A stretch of 64,000 nucleotides of DNA. It comes from Ctenopharyngodon idella (lineage: Eukaryota; Chordata; Actinopteri; Cypriniformes; Xenocyprididae). The notes under the pieces are model-generated. The model did no database searches and had not been told where the DNA came from. It saw only the letters and a list, made by a program, of their open reading frames with translations. The stretch covers positions 19,433,343 to 19,497,342 of the forward strand of contig NC_067223.1 of NCBI RefSeq assembly GCF_019924925.1, given 5' to 3'. Of the stretch, positions 22,330 through 34,467 are shown piece after piece; position 1 is the stretch's first letter; every line of letters begins with the position of its first letter. Both the position numbers and the translations under genes were made by a program.

Positions 22330-23740
22330 CAGGTGCTGGTCATATAATTAGAATATCATCAAAAAGTTGATTTATTTCACTAATTCCATTCAAAAAGTGA
22401 AACTTTTATGTTATATTCATTCATTACACACAGACTGATATATTTCAAATGTTTATTTCTTTTAATTTTGATGATTATAACTGACAACTAAGGAAAATCC
22501 CAAATTCAGTATCTCAGAAAATTAGAATATTGTGAAAAGGTTCCATATTGAAGACACCTGGTGCCACACTCTAATCAGCTAATTAACTCAAAACACCTGC
22601 AAAGGCCTTTAAATGGTCTCTCAGTCTAGTTCTATAGGCTACACAATCATGGGGAAGACTGCTGACTTGACAGTTGTCCAAAAGACGACCATTGACACCT
22701 TGCACAAGGAGGGCAAGACACAAAAGGTCATTGCAAAAGAGGCTGGCTGTTCACAAAGCTTTGTGTCCAAGCACATTAATAGAGAGGCGAAGGGAAGGAA
22801 AAGATGTGGTGGAAAAGATGTGGTAGAAAAAAAAGTGTACAAGCAATAGGGATAACCGCACCCTAGAGAGGATTGTGAAACAAAACCCATTCAAAAATGT
22901 GGGGGAGATTCACAAAGAGTGGACTGCAGCTGGAGTCAGTGCTTCAAGAACCACTACGCACAGACGTATGCAAGACATGGGTTTCAGTTGTCGCATTCCT
23001 TGTGTCAAGCCACTCTTGAACAATAGACAGCGTCAGAAGCGTCTCGCCTGGGCTAAAGACAAAAAGGGCTGGACTGCTGCTGAGTGGTCCAAAGTTATGT
23101 TCTCTGATGAAAGTAAATTTTGCATTTCCTTTGGAAATCAGGGTCCCAGAGTCTGGAGGAAGAGAGGAGAGGCACACAATCCACGTTGCTTAAGGTCCAG
23201 TGTAAAGTTTCCACAGTCAGTGATGGTTTGGGGTGCCATGTCATCTGCTGGTGTTGGTCCACTCTGCTACCAAAGCTACCAGTACCTGGTTTAAGGACCA
23301 TGGTATCCCTGTTCTTAATTGGCCAGCAAACTCGCCTGACCTTAACCCCATAGAAAATCTATGGGGTATTGTGAAGAGGAAGATGCGATATGCCAGACCC
23401 AACAATGCAGAAGAGCTGAAGACCACTATCAGAGCAACCTGGGCTCTTATAACACCTGAGCAGTGCTACAGACTGATCGACTCCATGCCACGCCGCATTG
23501 CGCAGTAATTCAGGCAAAAGGAGCCCCAACTAAGTATTGAGTGCTGTACATGCTCATACTTTTCATGTTCATACTTTTCAGTTGGCCAAGATTTCTAAAA
23601 ATCCTTTCTTTGTATTGGTCTTAAGTAATCTAATTTTCTGAGATAATGAATGAATATAATATACAAGTTTCACTTTTTGAATGGGATTAGTGAAATAAAT
23701 CAACTTTTTGATGATATTCTAATTATATGACCAGCACCTA
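22330..23740 (+). mobile_element. Tc1/mariner element with defective transposase
   Basis: The ends CAGGTGCTGGTCATATAATT and the matching right end are flanked by TA. Subterminal repeats such as AAAAAGTTGATTTATTTC occur in both orientations. The transposase (from ATG 22650) has its helix-turn-helix (Q-K-V-I-A-K-E-A-G-C-S), and the first catalytic Asp survives in F-S-D-E-S-K-F. The segment with the second Asp (normally a Q-D-N/L-A-P-x-H block) is deleted between C-Y and T-W-F-K. The catalytic Glu region S-P-D-L-N-P-I-E-N-L-W remains, in another frame. A second indel cuts the C-terminus at M-P-R-R-I-A-Q. It is inactive but recent-looking. Confidence 0.9.
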
Positions 23741-24865
23741 TATATTTATAATGCATATCAATATTTTTAATGCTAATCGACATATCCTTTATCACTGTAT
23801 AGAATACCATGAAGTAATTTGTTGTATGCCTTATTCTGTGTAAGAAGCCATATCTCAGAAGGATGTTATTTCAAACATTCAACTGACATTATGAAGTGAG
23901 TTTGGAGTAAAAACGTTATTAAAAGTTGTCTTTTGTTAAAGGTTAATAAATGCTTCTCATGTTGGGAAAGATGTTTGAGGCGTGTTGCTTTTTCAAATGC
24001 ACGTTATAAGCGACTCAATCTCGCAGTGCTTTGAGATTTCATAATCACACTAAGCCAAAGCGCGATTTTGCCTTACGTGTCACACTTTCAGATGCACACG
24101 CTTCAGAGTTAATCGCAAACTTTGGATTAAACCCGAGTTGACAGAGAACATTTATACCGAGCATTTTGAGACCGCTGAACCTGATCTAAACCAGGTTGGA
24201 TTTATCAACTCTAAACCTACTCTGAAACTCAAGAGTTTGTTCAGCTATTACATCAACACTTCAGTGGGCTTTTAATATTAGTTTTTCTCCATTGGTTTGG
24301 CTCATTTCTTGAAACAGAAATTACATTCTCAAAACAACATGGACAAACCTCCAAACCACTTGGCAATTGTTCACAACAGAATTGATTTTCTCATTCATTT
24401 CATCAAATTGCAAATGTCTAAGTACATGTCTCAATGTCTTAGTACATCTTTGCAAATGATTAAGTACAGGTAGCCTACATTTAGCACAATTTCCAAGTGA
24501 ATAGATCTTGTTGATCTAAACTGATTGTTGATTCTCAGTCTAATGGTTGTTCGCTCCAAAACGTGTCAGCGTCATTTCATTGTATAAGTCATCACATGCA
24601 CAATAGTCTGTTCAATTGTCAAAATTAGTCAAGAACATAATACCTTGAATACCATATATGAATCCTTGGAACATTTGATAAATTTATTACAGCAATTGAC
24701 AGTCAGGTGAAACTAGAACTTGACTAACGAAGGAGGAGTTTCACACATCTCAGATGAGCAATCAAACAGTATGTTTAGTTAACTGACAGGTGCTGTCTAA
24801 TGACTGTGAATGCTGCCAAATATGTATATAAAGAGCTTGACCATGCAGGACCAGTACAATTTCTG
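23741..24865. other. Gene-free stretch
   Basis: AT-rich sequence with no supported exon, RNA or terminal repeats. Confidence 0.4.
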
Positions 24866-24869
24866 AACA

Positions 24870-25010
24870 TGGAGGCACCTGGCCAAGTAAATGAACAAGG
24901 GCAGCTGCCTGCTTGAGGAAGAGGAAGAGGAAGAAGAAGAGGAGTAAGGGTGTGTGGTGGTGGAATAGGGGGAAGAGGCCGAGGAGCACGTTTTTTGGGG
25001 GGGTTTTGAA
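24870..25010 (+). pseudogene. RG-rich N-terminal fragment of a transposase (tentative)
   Basis: From ATG 24870 the frame reads M-E-A-P-G-Q, a stop, then G-R-G-R-G-R-R-R-G-V and G-R-G-R-G-A-R. Arg/Gly-rich starts of this kind precede the helix-turn-helix in some fish mariner-like transposases. Nothing of the remaining protein is present. The GA-rich DNA could also be simple-sequence. Confidence 0.35.
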
Positions 25011-25244
25011 AAAAAAAAAAAAGAAGTTCACCACTAGTCTGCTTCTGCCCAGTTTCACAAACAAGGCTTAGATTAAGCCAGGATTATGCCTCAATTCAAT
25101 TAGGACATTTAAGTAGCTTTTAGAAACACGACTTAGAAAAAAAAAACATTACTGGTGTGCATCTTGAGACTACTTAAAGGGTTAAGGCCTCAATATACTT
25201 CAAACAAAGTTCTTTTTCGTTCTTTGTTGAGGGGTAAAACGAAG

Positions 25245-25575
25245 TTCAAAATGCGTGAGCAGCGGCCTGTCATCCGATCTGATCCAACCCCTTGCCACGC
25301 GGGCCGAGGTCTGGCAGGCCATCCTCGGAGTGTCAAGCTGAGTGTTGGGGATTATAATACGAGGTTATTCACTCCAATTCGCTCGAAGACCCCTGCGTTT
25401 CGGCGGTGTGGTTCCCACCTCGGTGAGAGCAAAGGACACCCACATCCTACACTCCGAGGTGATGTCTCTGTTGGTGAAAGGAGCCATAGAAATGGTTCCC
25501 CCGGCTCAGAGCGAGTCAGGCTTTACAGCAGTTACTTCCTCGTCCCTAAAAAGGATGGCGGCCTCAACTAAATTG
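25245..25575 (+). pseudogene. DIRS-like reverse-transcriptase N-terminal fragment
   Basis: Across two frames the sequence reads G-Y-S-L-Q-F-A, G-V-V-P-T-S-V-R, K-G-A-I-E-M-V-P-P-A-Q-S-E-S-G-F, then in the next frame F-L-V-P-K-K-D-G-G-L. This matches the start of fish DIRS/Gypsy-type reverse transcriptases just before the polymerase core. The core is missing. Confidence 0.65.
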
Positions 25576-25899
25576 TCATATATCCTTGCACTAATTAAAA
25601 AATAAAAATATTTTTTTTAATATATTAAAGGAAACTAAATAAAGTCACCAAGAGTGTTTCGTTTATACCACAGCTCAGCCAGAGCTGTTGAGCTCAGTAA
25701 AGCCTCAGGTCCTTATAATCTCTAAACTTTTCTCCTCCTAATCTCTTCTATATTGCTCTCTGTGGTGGAATACGTGATTTATTTTTTTTAAATTATTATT
25801 AAACATTTAGTTTAAATGAACAAATATACATAATATAAACTAACTTCACAACTTTCCCTTGCACTGATATAGCAAGATTCTTATTATTTTTTACTATAT

Positions 25900-26420
25900 G
25901 TGGGTTTTTGCATGTAAATATCTATGCACTTTGTGATTTTAGACAGCAGCTTGTGAATGGGACTTTTATTTTGATCTGACGGCGTGACGTAATAAGTCTG
26001 CGCCCCGAGCCGCGTCTATTGTGAATTGGCTGAAGAAAGGTTTGTTTTTAAGCATATAACGTGTTTGAATCGATAAAAATCGTTCGACCTCTTTTTATAA
26101 TGATTAGAGGCGATCTTAAATGAATTATTATGCATTAAATGTACAATTGTATTGCTTTATCTAACATTAATAAATGTTATTTTTGTGAGAAAAGTGCATT
26201 CACACATAAGTAACAGAAAAGGTGCGTCTCACTTCGCGTTCATCGTAAACACGAATTCGGTCACTGGATAAAGTGGTGCTTTTTGTTGCTCCGAGTCAAC
26301 TGAATCAAATGCTTCGCGTAATGATTCAGTGATTCGAAGAGCTCGATTCAGCGAACGCTGCGTGCAACGAGAACACAAACACGCGTGTAATTAATGAAAC
26401 TTTTACAAACCAACTGCAAA
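25900..26420 (+). promoter_or_regulatory. Duplicated promoter / non-coding exon module, copy 1
   Basis: It shares a long ordered series of blocks with 37975-38520 and 60200-60620: GGGACTTTTATTTT, a CRE-like TGACGTAA (25985), GGCTGAAGAAAG followed by a GTTTGT donor, CGATAAAAATCGTTC, TTATCTAACATTAA, and GATTCGAAGAGCTCG. The likely 5' untranslated exon ends at 26039. It feeds the first coding exon at 27618. Confidence 0.6.
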
Positions 26421-26805
26421 TGGAATCTATATACAGATAATTAAATACCAACTTAACTCATAAAATATGAAGAGTATGTATAATTTGTGTTCTTAAAGAC
26501 TCTTTGGTGAAAAATTCACAGTCTCAAAACAGCGGTTTGAAATTGACATAAGCCTTGTCATGTGCTTGTTCTTTGGACAAGTAAATCGGTCATTCACTTG
26601 TCCAAGTAAAAAAGTTGCTTATCTGGAAAAATTTTGGATTTTTGTTGAGTATATCTAATTTATTCTGAAGCAATATTATAATCAGTGTATTTTAGCGTTG
26701 GTATATTTAAATCTGCATTTTGTGATAGTTACCCCGAGGGCATTTTTACCTTTATAAAAGGCTTTTTGTCCTAATCTTATTAAATGTATGATTCAATCTT
26801 TCATT

Positions 26806-27153
26806 TTAAAGGGTTAGTTCACCCAAAAATGAAAATTCTGTCATTAATTACTCACCCTCGTGCCGTTCCACACCCGTAAGACCTTCGTTAATCTTCGGAA
26901 CGCAAATTAAGATATTTTTGTTTAAATCCGATGGCTCCGTGAGGCCTTGAACTGAACTGATTTAAATATGTTTTTAGTACCTTTATGGATCTTGAGAGAG
27001 GAAATGTCATTGCTCCCTATGTAGGCCTCACAGAGCCATCAGATTTAAACAAAAATATCTCAATTTGTGTTCCGAAGATTAACGAAGGTCTTACGGCACG
27101 AGGGTGAGTAATTAATGACAGAATTTTCATTTTTGGGTGAACTAACCCTTTAA
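26806..27153. mobile_element. TTAA foldback MITE
   Basis: The arms TTAAAGGGTTAGTTCACCC and reverse complement enclose 348 bp that fold on themselves, with CTTCGTTAATCTTCGGAA in the left arm mirrored at the right. TTAA is present at both edges. It sits between promoter copy 1 and its coding exon. Confidence 0.85.
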
Positions 27154-27617
27154 ATTCTTAAATTTGATCAGTATAGGGCTGTTACCAATCAAATTAAATC
27201 ATTTACACTGAAAAATTACAGCTACATTAAATTATGCTATGATATTGTTTTAAATATATTTTGAAAATACAAATAAGAAATGTTGGGGGGGGGAAATGAT
27301 AAATATGAAACTAAACCGCCAGTAGTTGGCAGCAATTGACAGTCTTAAAGGGTTAGTTTACATTAAAATGAAAATTCATTTTGGTGATCAAAGATCAGTT
27401 TTAAGGGATGAAGTTATTGTCTACAGGAGGACTTTAATTTGTACTGCAGGGGGTGGCTAATAACTCTGACTGACTTCTGATTGAGACACACCCAGAGATT
27501 TCGTTGTGATTTCTTTTTCTGTCTGTTAATTATTCTCATCTGAAACATTACAGGGTGTCCAAACACACAGAAAAACTCCTGCAGTGACTGAGATCCACGT
27601 GACACACTATTATAAAG

Positions 27618-27959
27618 ATGGCGTTTATTAAGTGGAGAGTGAAGACATGAAAATTGAAGAAACATTCAGTGTGAAACAAGAAGATACTGAGGAAAAGAAA
27701 AATATGGTATTTATTAAAGAAGAGAGTGAAGACATGATGATTGAAGAAGTATTCAGTGTGAAACAAGATGCTGAGGAACAAACAAATATGTCATTTATTA
27801 AAGAAGAGAGTGAAAACATCAGGATTGAAGAAGCATTCAGTGTGAAACAAGAAGAGACTGAGGAACAAACAAATATGTCGTTTATTAAAGAGGAGAGTGA
27901 AGACATCAGGACTGAAGAAGCTTTCAGAGTGAACCATGAAAATACTGAGACACAAACAG
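27618..27959 (+). pseudogene. FiNZ first coding exon with four repeat units and a start-proximal frameshift
   Basis: The exon has the consensus start (ATG at 27618: M-A-F-I-K), but one base is missing just after ATTAA, so the ATG frame hits TGA within 11 codons. Past that point the expected frame is open and holds four tandem units of ~28 residues, each with E-E-S-E-D, I-E-E-x-F and V-K-Q-E-D/E. It ends ...ACA-G at a GTTGGT donor in phase 1. An internal ATG at 27646 could rescue translation. It could be spliced to the finger exon at 40140, though the P2X7-like gene lies between. Confidence 0.65.
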
Positions 27960-28594
27960 GTTGGTTTCATTCTCAAAGCTGAACTCAGTCATTTGATCCT
28001 TATTAAAATGACCATCTCAACAAAAATGAATGTTTTTGAAGAATGTCATATGAGTGAAAGCGGTTTTATTTGACATGGAGCGGATTGCCTCGTGGATAAA
28101 CATGTTGAGATCACATGACCAGACAAAGACTAAAGCCCTGGGTATACTTCATATACGCTCACCCTTGCGTACGTGTAAAATATGAAGTATACTTTGGGCT
28201 TAATGCTGCCTTCAAGCAAACATGAGAAGATCCTGCTTCCACATTGAACATTTGTATTATGATGTGAAGTCACACACTAAATTAGAAAAAATAATACAGG
28301 AGTAGCCTGATCAAAACAATTATTTTGAGTAACATTAAAGGGATCATATGATTCTGTTTTCATTATTTTGTGTATCGGGTTTAATAGAATGTTAACATGC
28401 TTTAATGTTCAAAAAATACATTTTTCACATACTGTACATTATTGTAGCGCCTCTATGCTCAGTCTTTCAAAAAGTGCATTGTGATTGGCCGAACACCTCA
28501 AGCGTGTGTCGGAAACGTAATGCCCCTTAACATAATCGCGAGATTCAGCCTTCACACTAATTATAAAGACCGTTACACTTATGCACTTATAATT

Positions 28595-30792
28595 ATGTCT
28601 TCAGTTTTACCATACCAGTTCGAGCCCGAGTCGGATCCTGAAAATGCAGATGAACAAGATGATCAGTCGGAACATCCATTGCAAGCGCGACTCCAGCAGG
28701 ATGTTTCACAGTGGTAAGTTTTTAATTTGAAACTGTCTTACCTTTCACATACGATGTTATAATGGTTTAATTTGGCTTCTTCACTGTAACGACATAAAAT
28801 ACAGTTTTAAAACACACTGGTGTATTTTTGTCATTTAGGTGCAGATGTGAAAACTGTAATAGAATGCCCAGCGAAGTTGAAAATGTCTGCTGCATGGAAA
28901 TACCGAAGGTACTATAATAAATTACTACGTAAAATAAAGTTGTGTGTATATATATATATACACTACAGGTCAAAAGTTTGGAAACATTACTATATTTAAT
29001 GTTTTTGAACGAAGTCTCTTATGCTCATTAAGGCTGCATTTATTTCATAATAAATACAGAAAAAACAACAATATTGTGAAATATTATTACAATTTAAAAT
29101 TATGGTTTTCTATTTTAATATACTTTAAAATATAATTTATTTCTGTGATCAAAGCTGAATTTTCAGCATCATTACTCCAGTCTTCAGTGTCACATGATCC
29201 TTCAGCAATCATTCTATCTGAACTGAACTATACATTGTACATTTGGTAGCATAAAATTTGATTTGCACAGGACTTTTTTATTTTTTAATTTAAATTTATT
29301 ATCGTTATATTTTAGTATTATTGTATGCTGTATCAGGTTGTGTATACTGCTGGAAATTGTGAATTTCCCACTGGGATAAATAAAGTATCTAACTAACTAA
29401 CTAATATGCTGATTTGATACTCAGTTATTATCGAAGTTGAAAACAGTTGTGTTGCTTAATATTTTTTTGGAACCTGTGATACTTTTTTCAGGATTCATTG
29501 ATGAATAAAAGGTTAAAAAAAACAGCATTTATTCAAAATGTGAATCTTTTCTAACAATATAAATCTTTACTATCACTTTTTATCAATTTAACACATCTGT
29601 GCTGAATAAAAGTATTAATTTCTTTCAAAAAAAAAAAAAAAGAAAAGAAAGAAAAAAAAATTACTGACCCCAAACTTTTGAACGGTAGTATATATTGTTA
29701 TAAAAGATTTCTATTTTAAATAAATGCTGATATTTTTTAACTTTTTATTCATCAAAGAATCCTGAAAAAGTATCACAGGTTATAAAATAATATTAAGCAG
29801 CACAATTGTTTCCAACATTGATAATAAATCAGCATATTACAATGATATCTGAAGGATCATGTGACACTGAAGACTGGAGTAATGATGCTGAAAATTCAGC
29901 TTTGCATCACAGAAATAAATTATATTTTAAAGTATATTAAAATAGAAAACCATAATGTTAAATTGTAATAATATTTCACAATATTAGTGTTTTTTCTGTA
30001 TTTATTATGAAATAAATGCAGCCTTAATGAGCATAATGGTGCGTTCACACCAGACGCGAATGAAGCGTTAAGCGCGAGTGATTTACATGTTAAGTCGATG
30101 CAAAGACGCAAATAGACATCCTGTGGTGCAATTCGCGCGAATTGAGCGTTTCGGCCGTTTGACGCGCAAGTTGAAAAATCTGAACTTTGGCGAAAATTCG
30201 CGCCGTGTTAACCAATCAGGAGCTTGCTCTAGTAGTGACGTGATTACAACGTAGCGAGCGGAGGCAGAAATCCGAAACAACAATGGAGGACAAAATCATC
30301 GTCGCTGTATGTGGACACCCTGAGCTGTACGATACATCTTCATACTTTTATAGAAACAGGAATAAAAGGGATCTTGCTTGGAAGAAAGTGAATGAGGAGG
30401 TCGGACAATCTGGTAAGTTATAAAAAACGCTCTTTACTCAATTTGAGCTATATATATACATACTGAGACTACAAGTTAGCTAAAGCCGGCAAATTGAGCT
30501 TATTCGCTGTATTTTACAACTACTTTCCCGCTGACGAGTTGATGTGTTTATTCAGAGGAAGTGTGCAGAAACGAGACGAGCCGCCTGGCAAAAGCCCCTC
30601 TCATGACGTGAATTCGCGTCTGTTGTGAAGCGAATTTCACACGCGAATGAAGCGAGTAAACTCAAGCGTCCAACTACGCGCGAATAGCGCGATTTATTCG
30701 CGCAAGTCGCGTCTGGTGTGAACACCCCATAAGAGACTTTGTTCAAAAACATTAAAAATAGTAATGTTTCCAAACTTTTGACTGGTAGTATA

Positions 30793-30871
<79 letters not shown>

Positions 30872-33800
30872 TATATATAATTAAAACCACACAAACATAC
30901 ATATATTAGTGCTGTCAATGGATTAAAAAAGTAACTAATTCATTGCAAAAACAATTTAATTAATCACAATTAATTAAAGTTTTTAATATATTTTTATATT
31001 GTAATAATTTCACATTTAATCTCAAAATTAATGTAGAAATAACATAAAGACAGTAGTCTATATTTTAAATATTTGTTTAATGGCATCTTTTTATGAAATA
31101 AGACCAGTATCACTGATACTAATACTGATGTCTCTATGAAATTGATTTTTTTTTTTCTCTCAATTTTAGCCATTAATTATAGGCATTCATCATTACAGTA
31201 TAATTGAAAGCTATCATTTTTTAATATTTATTAGGCTTAATAAATAAAATAATATAACTACTTTTAATTTATGTGAACTTAAAACAATCTTCACATAAAC
31301 CCATTATAATATGTCACATTTACCTGCCCTTCAATATATCAGGGCTCATTTTTTTCTATTGGCCCAGTCATACCTGTTCAGAATTTTACTTGCTCTGTCA
31401 AAACGCACAAAAGTTATTGTTTTTGACCCATGTAACCTTGTAAACAGTGCTTTAAGTTTTTCAGGTAGGATATACACAGAAATTGAATAAAGTTATCAAA
31501 CACTTCACAGTCTTCACTGCATAAATTATCAATTAAATATAGATTAATCCTTATTAAAGCTACAAATGTTATTCAGTCAAGTGCAGTGAGTGATGTTCTC
31601 TTTTTCTTTTGTTCTTTGATTAACATTAATGACAGACAGCAGCAGGTTTATTAGGCTGCTGTCACTTTAAGGCCTGCCGCTGCCACACATGGCACGGATC
31701 TGACACGCATCCTATTTTCTTAAAACTCGTTACATTAATTTAAGACTTCATTTAATTCATTTAACTGTGCTTGCGAGGATACTTGACAAAACGGGCATTT
31801 TGGCCAAATCTTGTGTGTTTTTGTTCGTTCGTTTTGTTCGCACTGAAGCAGTTTTCCATCCACACGAGTGTGTGCTTCACACAAGCTGTTTCCATCCACT
31901 TATTTTTATGCACATTTTGGGGATATCGCATGAAAAACGCTGGATGGAAATGTCAAGATGCGCATAAAAAAAAAAAAGCGTATAAAAAAAGTATGCACTC
32001 AAATGAGTTGGATAAAGTTTTTACGCAATACGAAAACATGCACATAAACTACAATGGAAACACTTTCCGAATAAATTCCTTGATGCACATCAAAAAAAGA
32101 CGTGACTTTGTGATAGGATGGCATAACTGGACCCAGCAAACCGATCTTGTTGCACAGCATCTGAAATGCTGTTTTGGTCATTCTGTAATGCCTGAGCAAA
32201 GTCTGTCCTTAATGTGGTTCAGTATAATTCCCTCCCAGAAGCACCTCACACGATTGCGTTCACATACACGGGGCATCTGAATGCAAGAGAACATGACAGC
32301 GTTTATTGGGTTTTGTCTGCACACTCGAAGGAACAAACTATTTATAATATATACGAAAATTATTAGATACAGTGGCTTCTACTGCAGCAACCTTAATGTT
32401 TATGATAATTAATTTATGTGATAATTAGCGCCAGTTTATTAAGAAGTGACGTGTTTGTTCTCTTTGACTCACTAGATGGAAACAGTGCTTTATTCGCAAA
32501 TGTTTTATGTGATAATCCAAATTTGCGCATAAGTTAAATACGCAACTTTGGATGGAAACAGCTACAGACAGGAGATTCACAGACGCACACCAGTACCGCA
32601 CTGCGTTCTCCTATGTGTTTTATCAAACGCAAATTGTTTAAAAACATTTGCATGAATATGAGCTCATTCATACAGAACGCGTTTTTGCTTTGAAAAATTC
32701 GAGCGTGGGCAGTGGAATGAAGAAAAAAAACGCAAGGTCTCAAGGCGCATTTTTTTTAAAGTTCCCCTAAGAGCCAAATGGTTATCGCATGCGTTTACGC
32801 TTTAATTTTGACAGTACTAATATATATATATATATATATACACAAACCTGATTCCAAAAAAGTTGGGACACTGTACAAATTGTGAATAAAAAAGGAATGC
32901 AATGATGTGGAAGTTTCAAATTTCAATATTTTATTCCGAATACAACATAGATGACATGTCAAATGTTTAAACTGAGAAAATGTATCATTTTAAGGGAAAA
33001 ATAAGTTGATTTTAAATTTCATGGCATCAACACATCTCAAAAAAGTTGGGACATGGCCATGTTTACCACTTTGTGGCATCCCCTCTTCTTTTTTTAACAG
33101 TCTGCAAACGTCTGGGGACTGAGGAGACAAGTTGCTCAAGTTTAGGAATAGGAATGTTGTCCCATTCTTGTCTAATACAGGCTTCTAGTTGCTCAACTGT
33201 CTTAGGTCTTCTTTGTCGCATCTTCCTCTTTATGATGCGCCAAATGTTTTCTATGGGTGAAAGATCTGGACTGCAGGCTGGCCATTTCAGTACCCGGATC
33301 CTTCTTCTACGCAGCCATGATGTTGTAATTGATGCAGTATGTGGTCTGGCATTGTCATGTTGGAAAATGCAAGGTCTTCCCTGAAAGAGACGACGTCTGG
33401 ATGGGAGCATATGTTGTTCTAGAACTTGGATATACCTTTCAGCATTGATGGTGCCTTTCCAGATGCCCATGCCACACGCACTCATGCAACCCTATACCAT
33501 CAGAGATGCAGGCTTCTGAACTGAGCGCTGATAACAACTTGGGTTGTCCTTGTCCTCTTTACTCCGGATGACATGGCGTCACAGTTTTCCAAAAAGAACT
33601 TCAAATTTTGATTCGTCTGACCACAGAACAGTTTTCACTTTGCCACAGTCCATTTTAAATGAGCCTTGGCCCAGAGAAAACGCCTGCGCTTCTGGATCAT
33701 GTTTAGATATGGCTTCTTTTTTGACATATAGAGTTTTAGCCGACAACGGCGAATGGCACGGGGGATTGTGTTCACCGACAATGTTTTCTGGAAGTATTCC

Positions 33801-34422
33801 TGAGCCCATGTTGTGATTTCCATTACAGTAGCATTCCTGTATGTGACGCAGTGCCGTCTAAGGGCCCGAAGATCACGGGCATCCAGTATGGTTTTCCGGC
33901 CTTGACCCTTACGCACAGAGATTGTTCCAGATTCTCTGAATCTTTGGATGATATTATGCACTGTAGATGATGATAACTTCAAACTCTTTGCAATTCTTCT
34001 CTGAGAAACTCCTTTCTGATATTGCTCCACTATTTTTCGCCGCAGCATTGGGGGAATTGGTGATCCTCTGCCCATCTTGACTTCTGAGAGACACTGCCAC
34101 TCTGAGAGGCTCTTTTTATACCCAGTCATGTTGCCAACTGACCTAATAAGTTGCAAATTGGTCCTCCAGCTGTTCTTTATATGTACATTTAACTTTTCCG
34201 GCCTCTTATTGCTACCTGTCCCAACTTTTTTGGAATGTGTAGCTCTCATGAAATCCAAAATGAGCCAATATTTGGCATGATATTTCAAAATGTCTCACTT
34301 TCAACATTTGATATGTTATCTATATTCTATTGTGAATAAATATAAGTATGAGATTTGTAAATTATTGCATTCCTTTTTTATTCACAATTTGTACAGTGTC
34401 CCAACTTTTTTGGAATCGGGTT

Positions 34423-34467
<45 letters not shown>

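Larger units (their letters stand above)
28961..30790. mobile_element. Large foldback repeat pair (CACTACAGGTCAAAAG ends)
   Basis: 28961-29690 begins CACTACAGGTCAAAAGTTTGG and ends with CAAACTTTTGAACGGTAGTA. From about 29690 to 30790 an inverted copy follows, ending CCAAACTTTTGACTGGTAGTA. Shared interior blocks are CATGTGACACTGAAGACTGG and its complement, and the GCTGCATTTATTTCATAATAA box. The inverted copy is split by the MITE at 30037. Confidence 0.75.

Noticed and set aside
24900..24950. GA-rich stretch as a regulatory element
   Set aside because: It is better explained as the Arg/Gly codons of a transposase N-terminus or simple sequence.
30552..30918. Open frames rich in Y-I-Y-I
   Set aside because: They come from the TA microsatellite and are low-complexity artefacts. 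The same holds near 34290-34545.
31771..32280. Plus-strand open frame of 169 codons inside the hAT-like element
   Set aside because: The translation has no domain, contains a poly-Lys run from an A-tract and lies across inverted repeat boxes.
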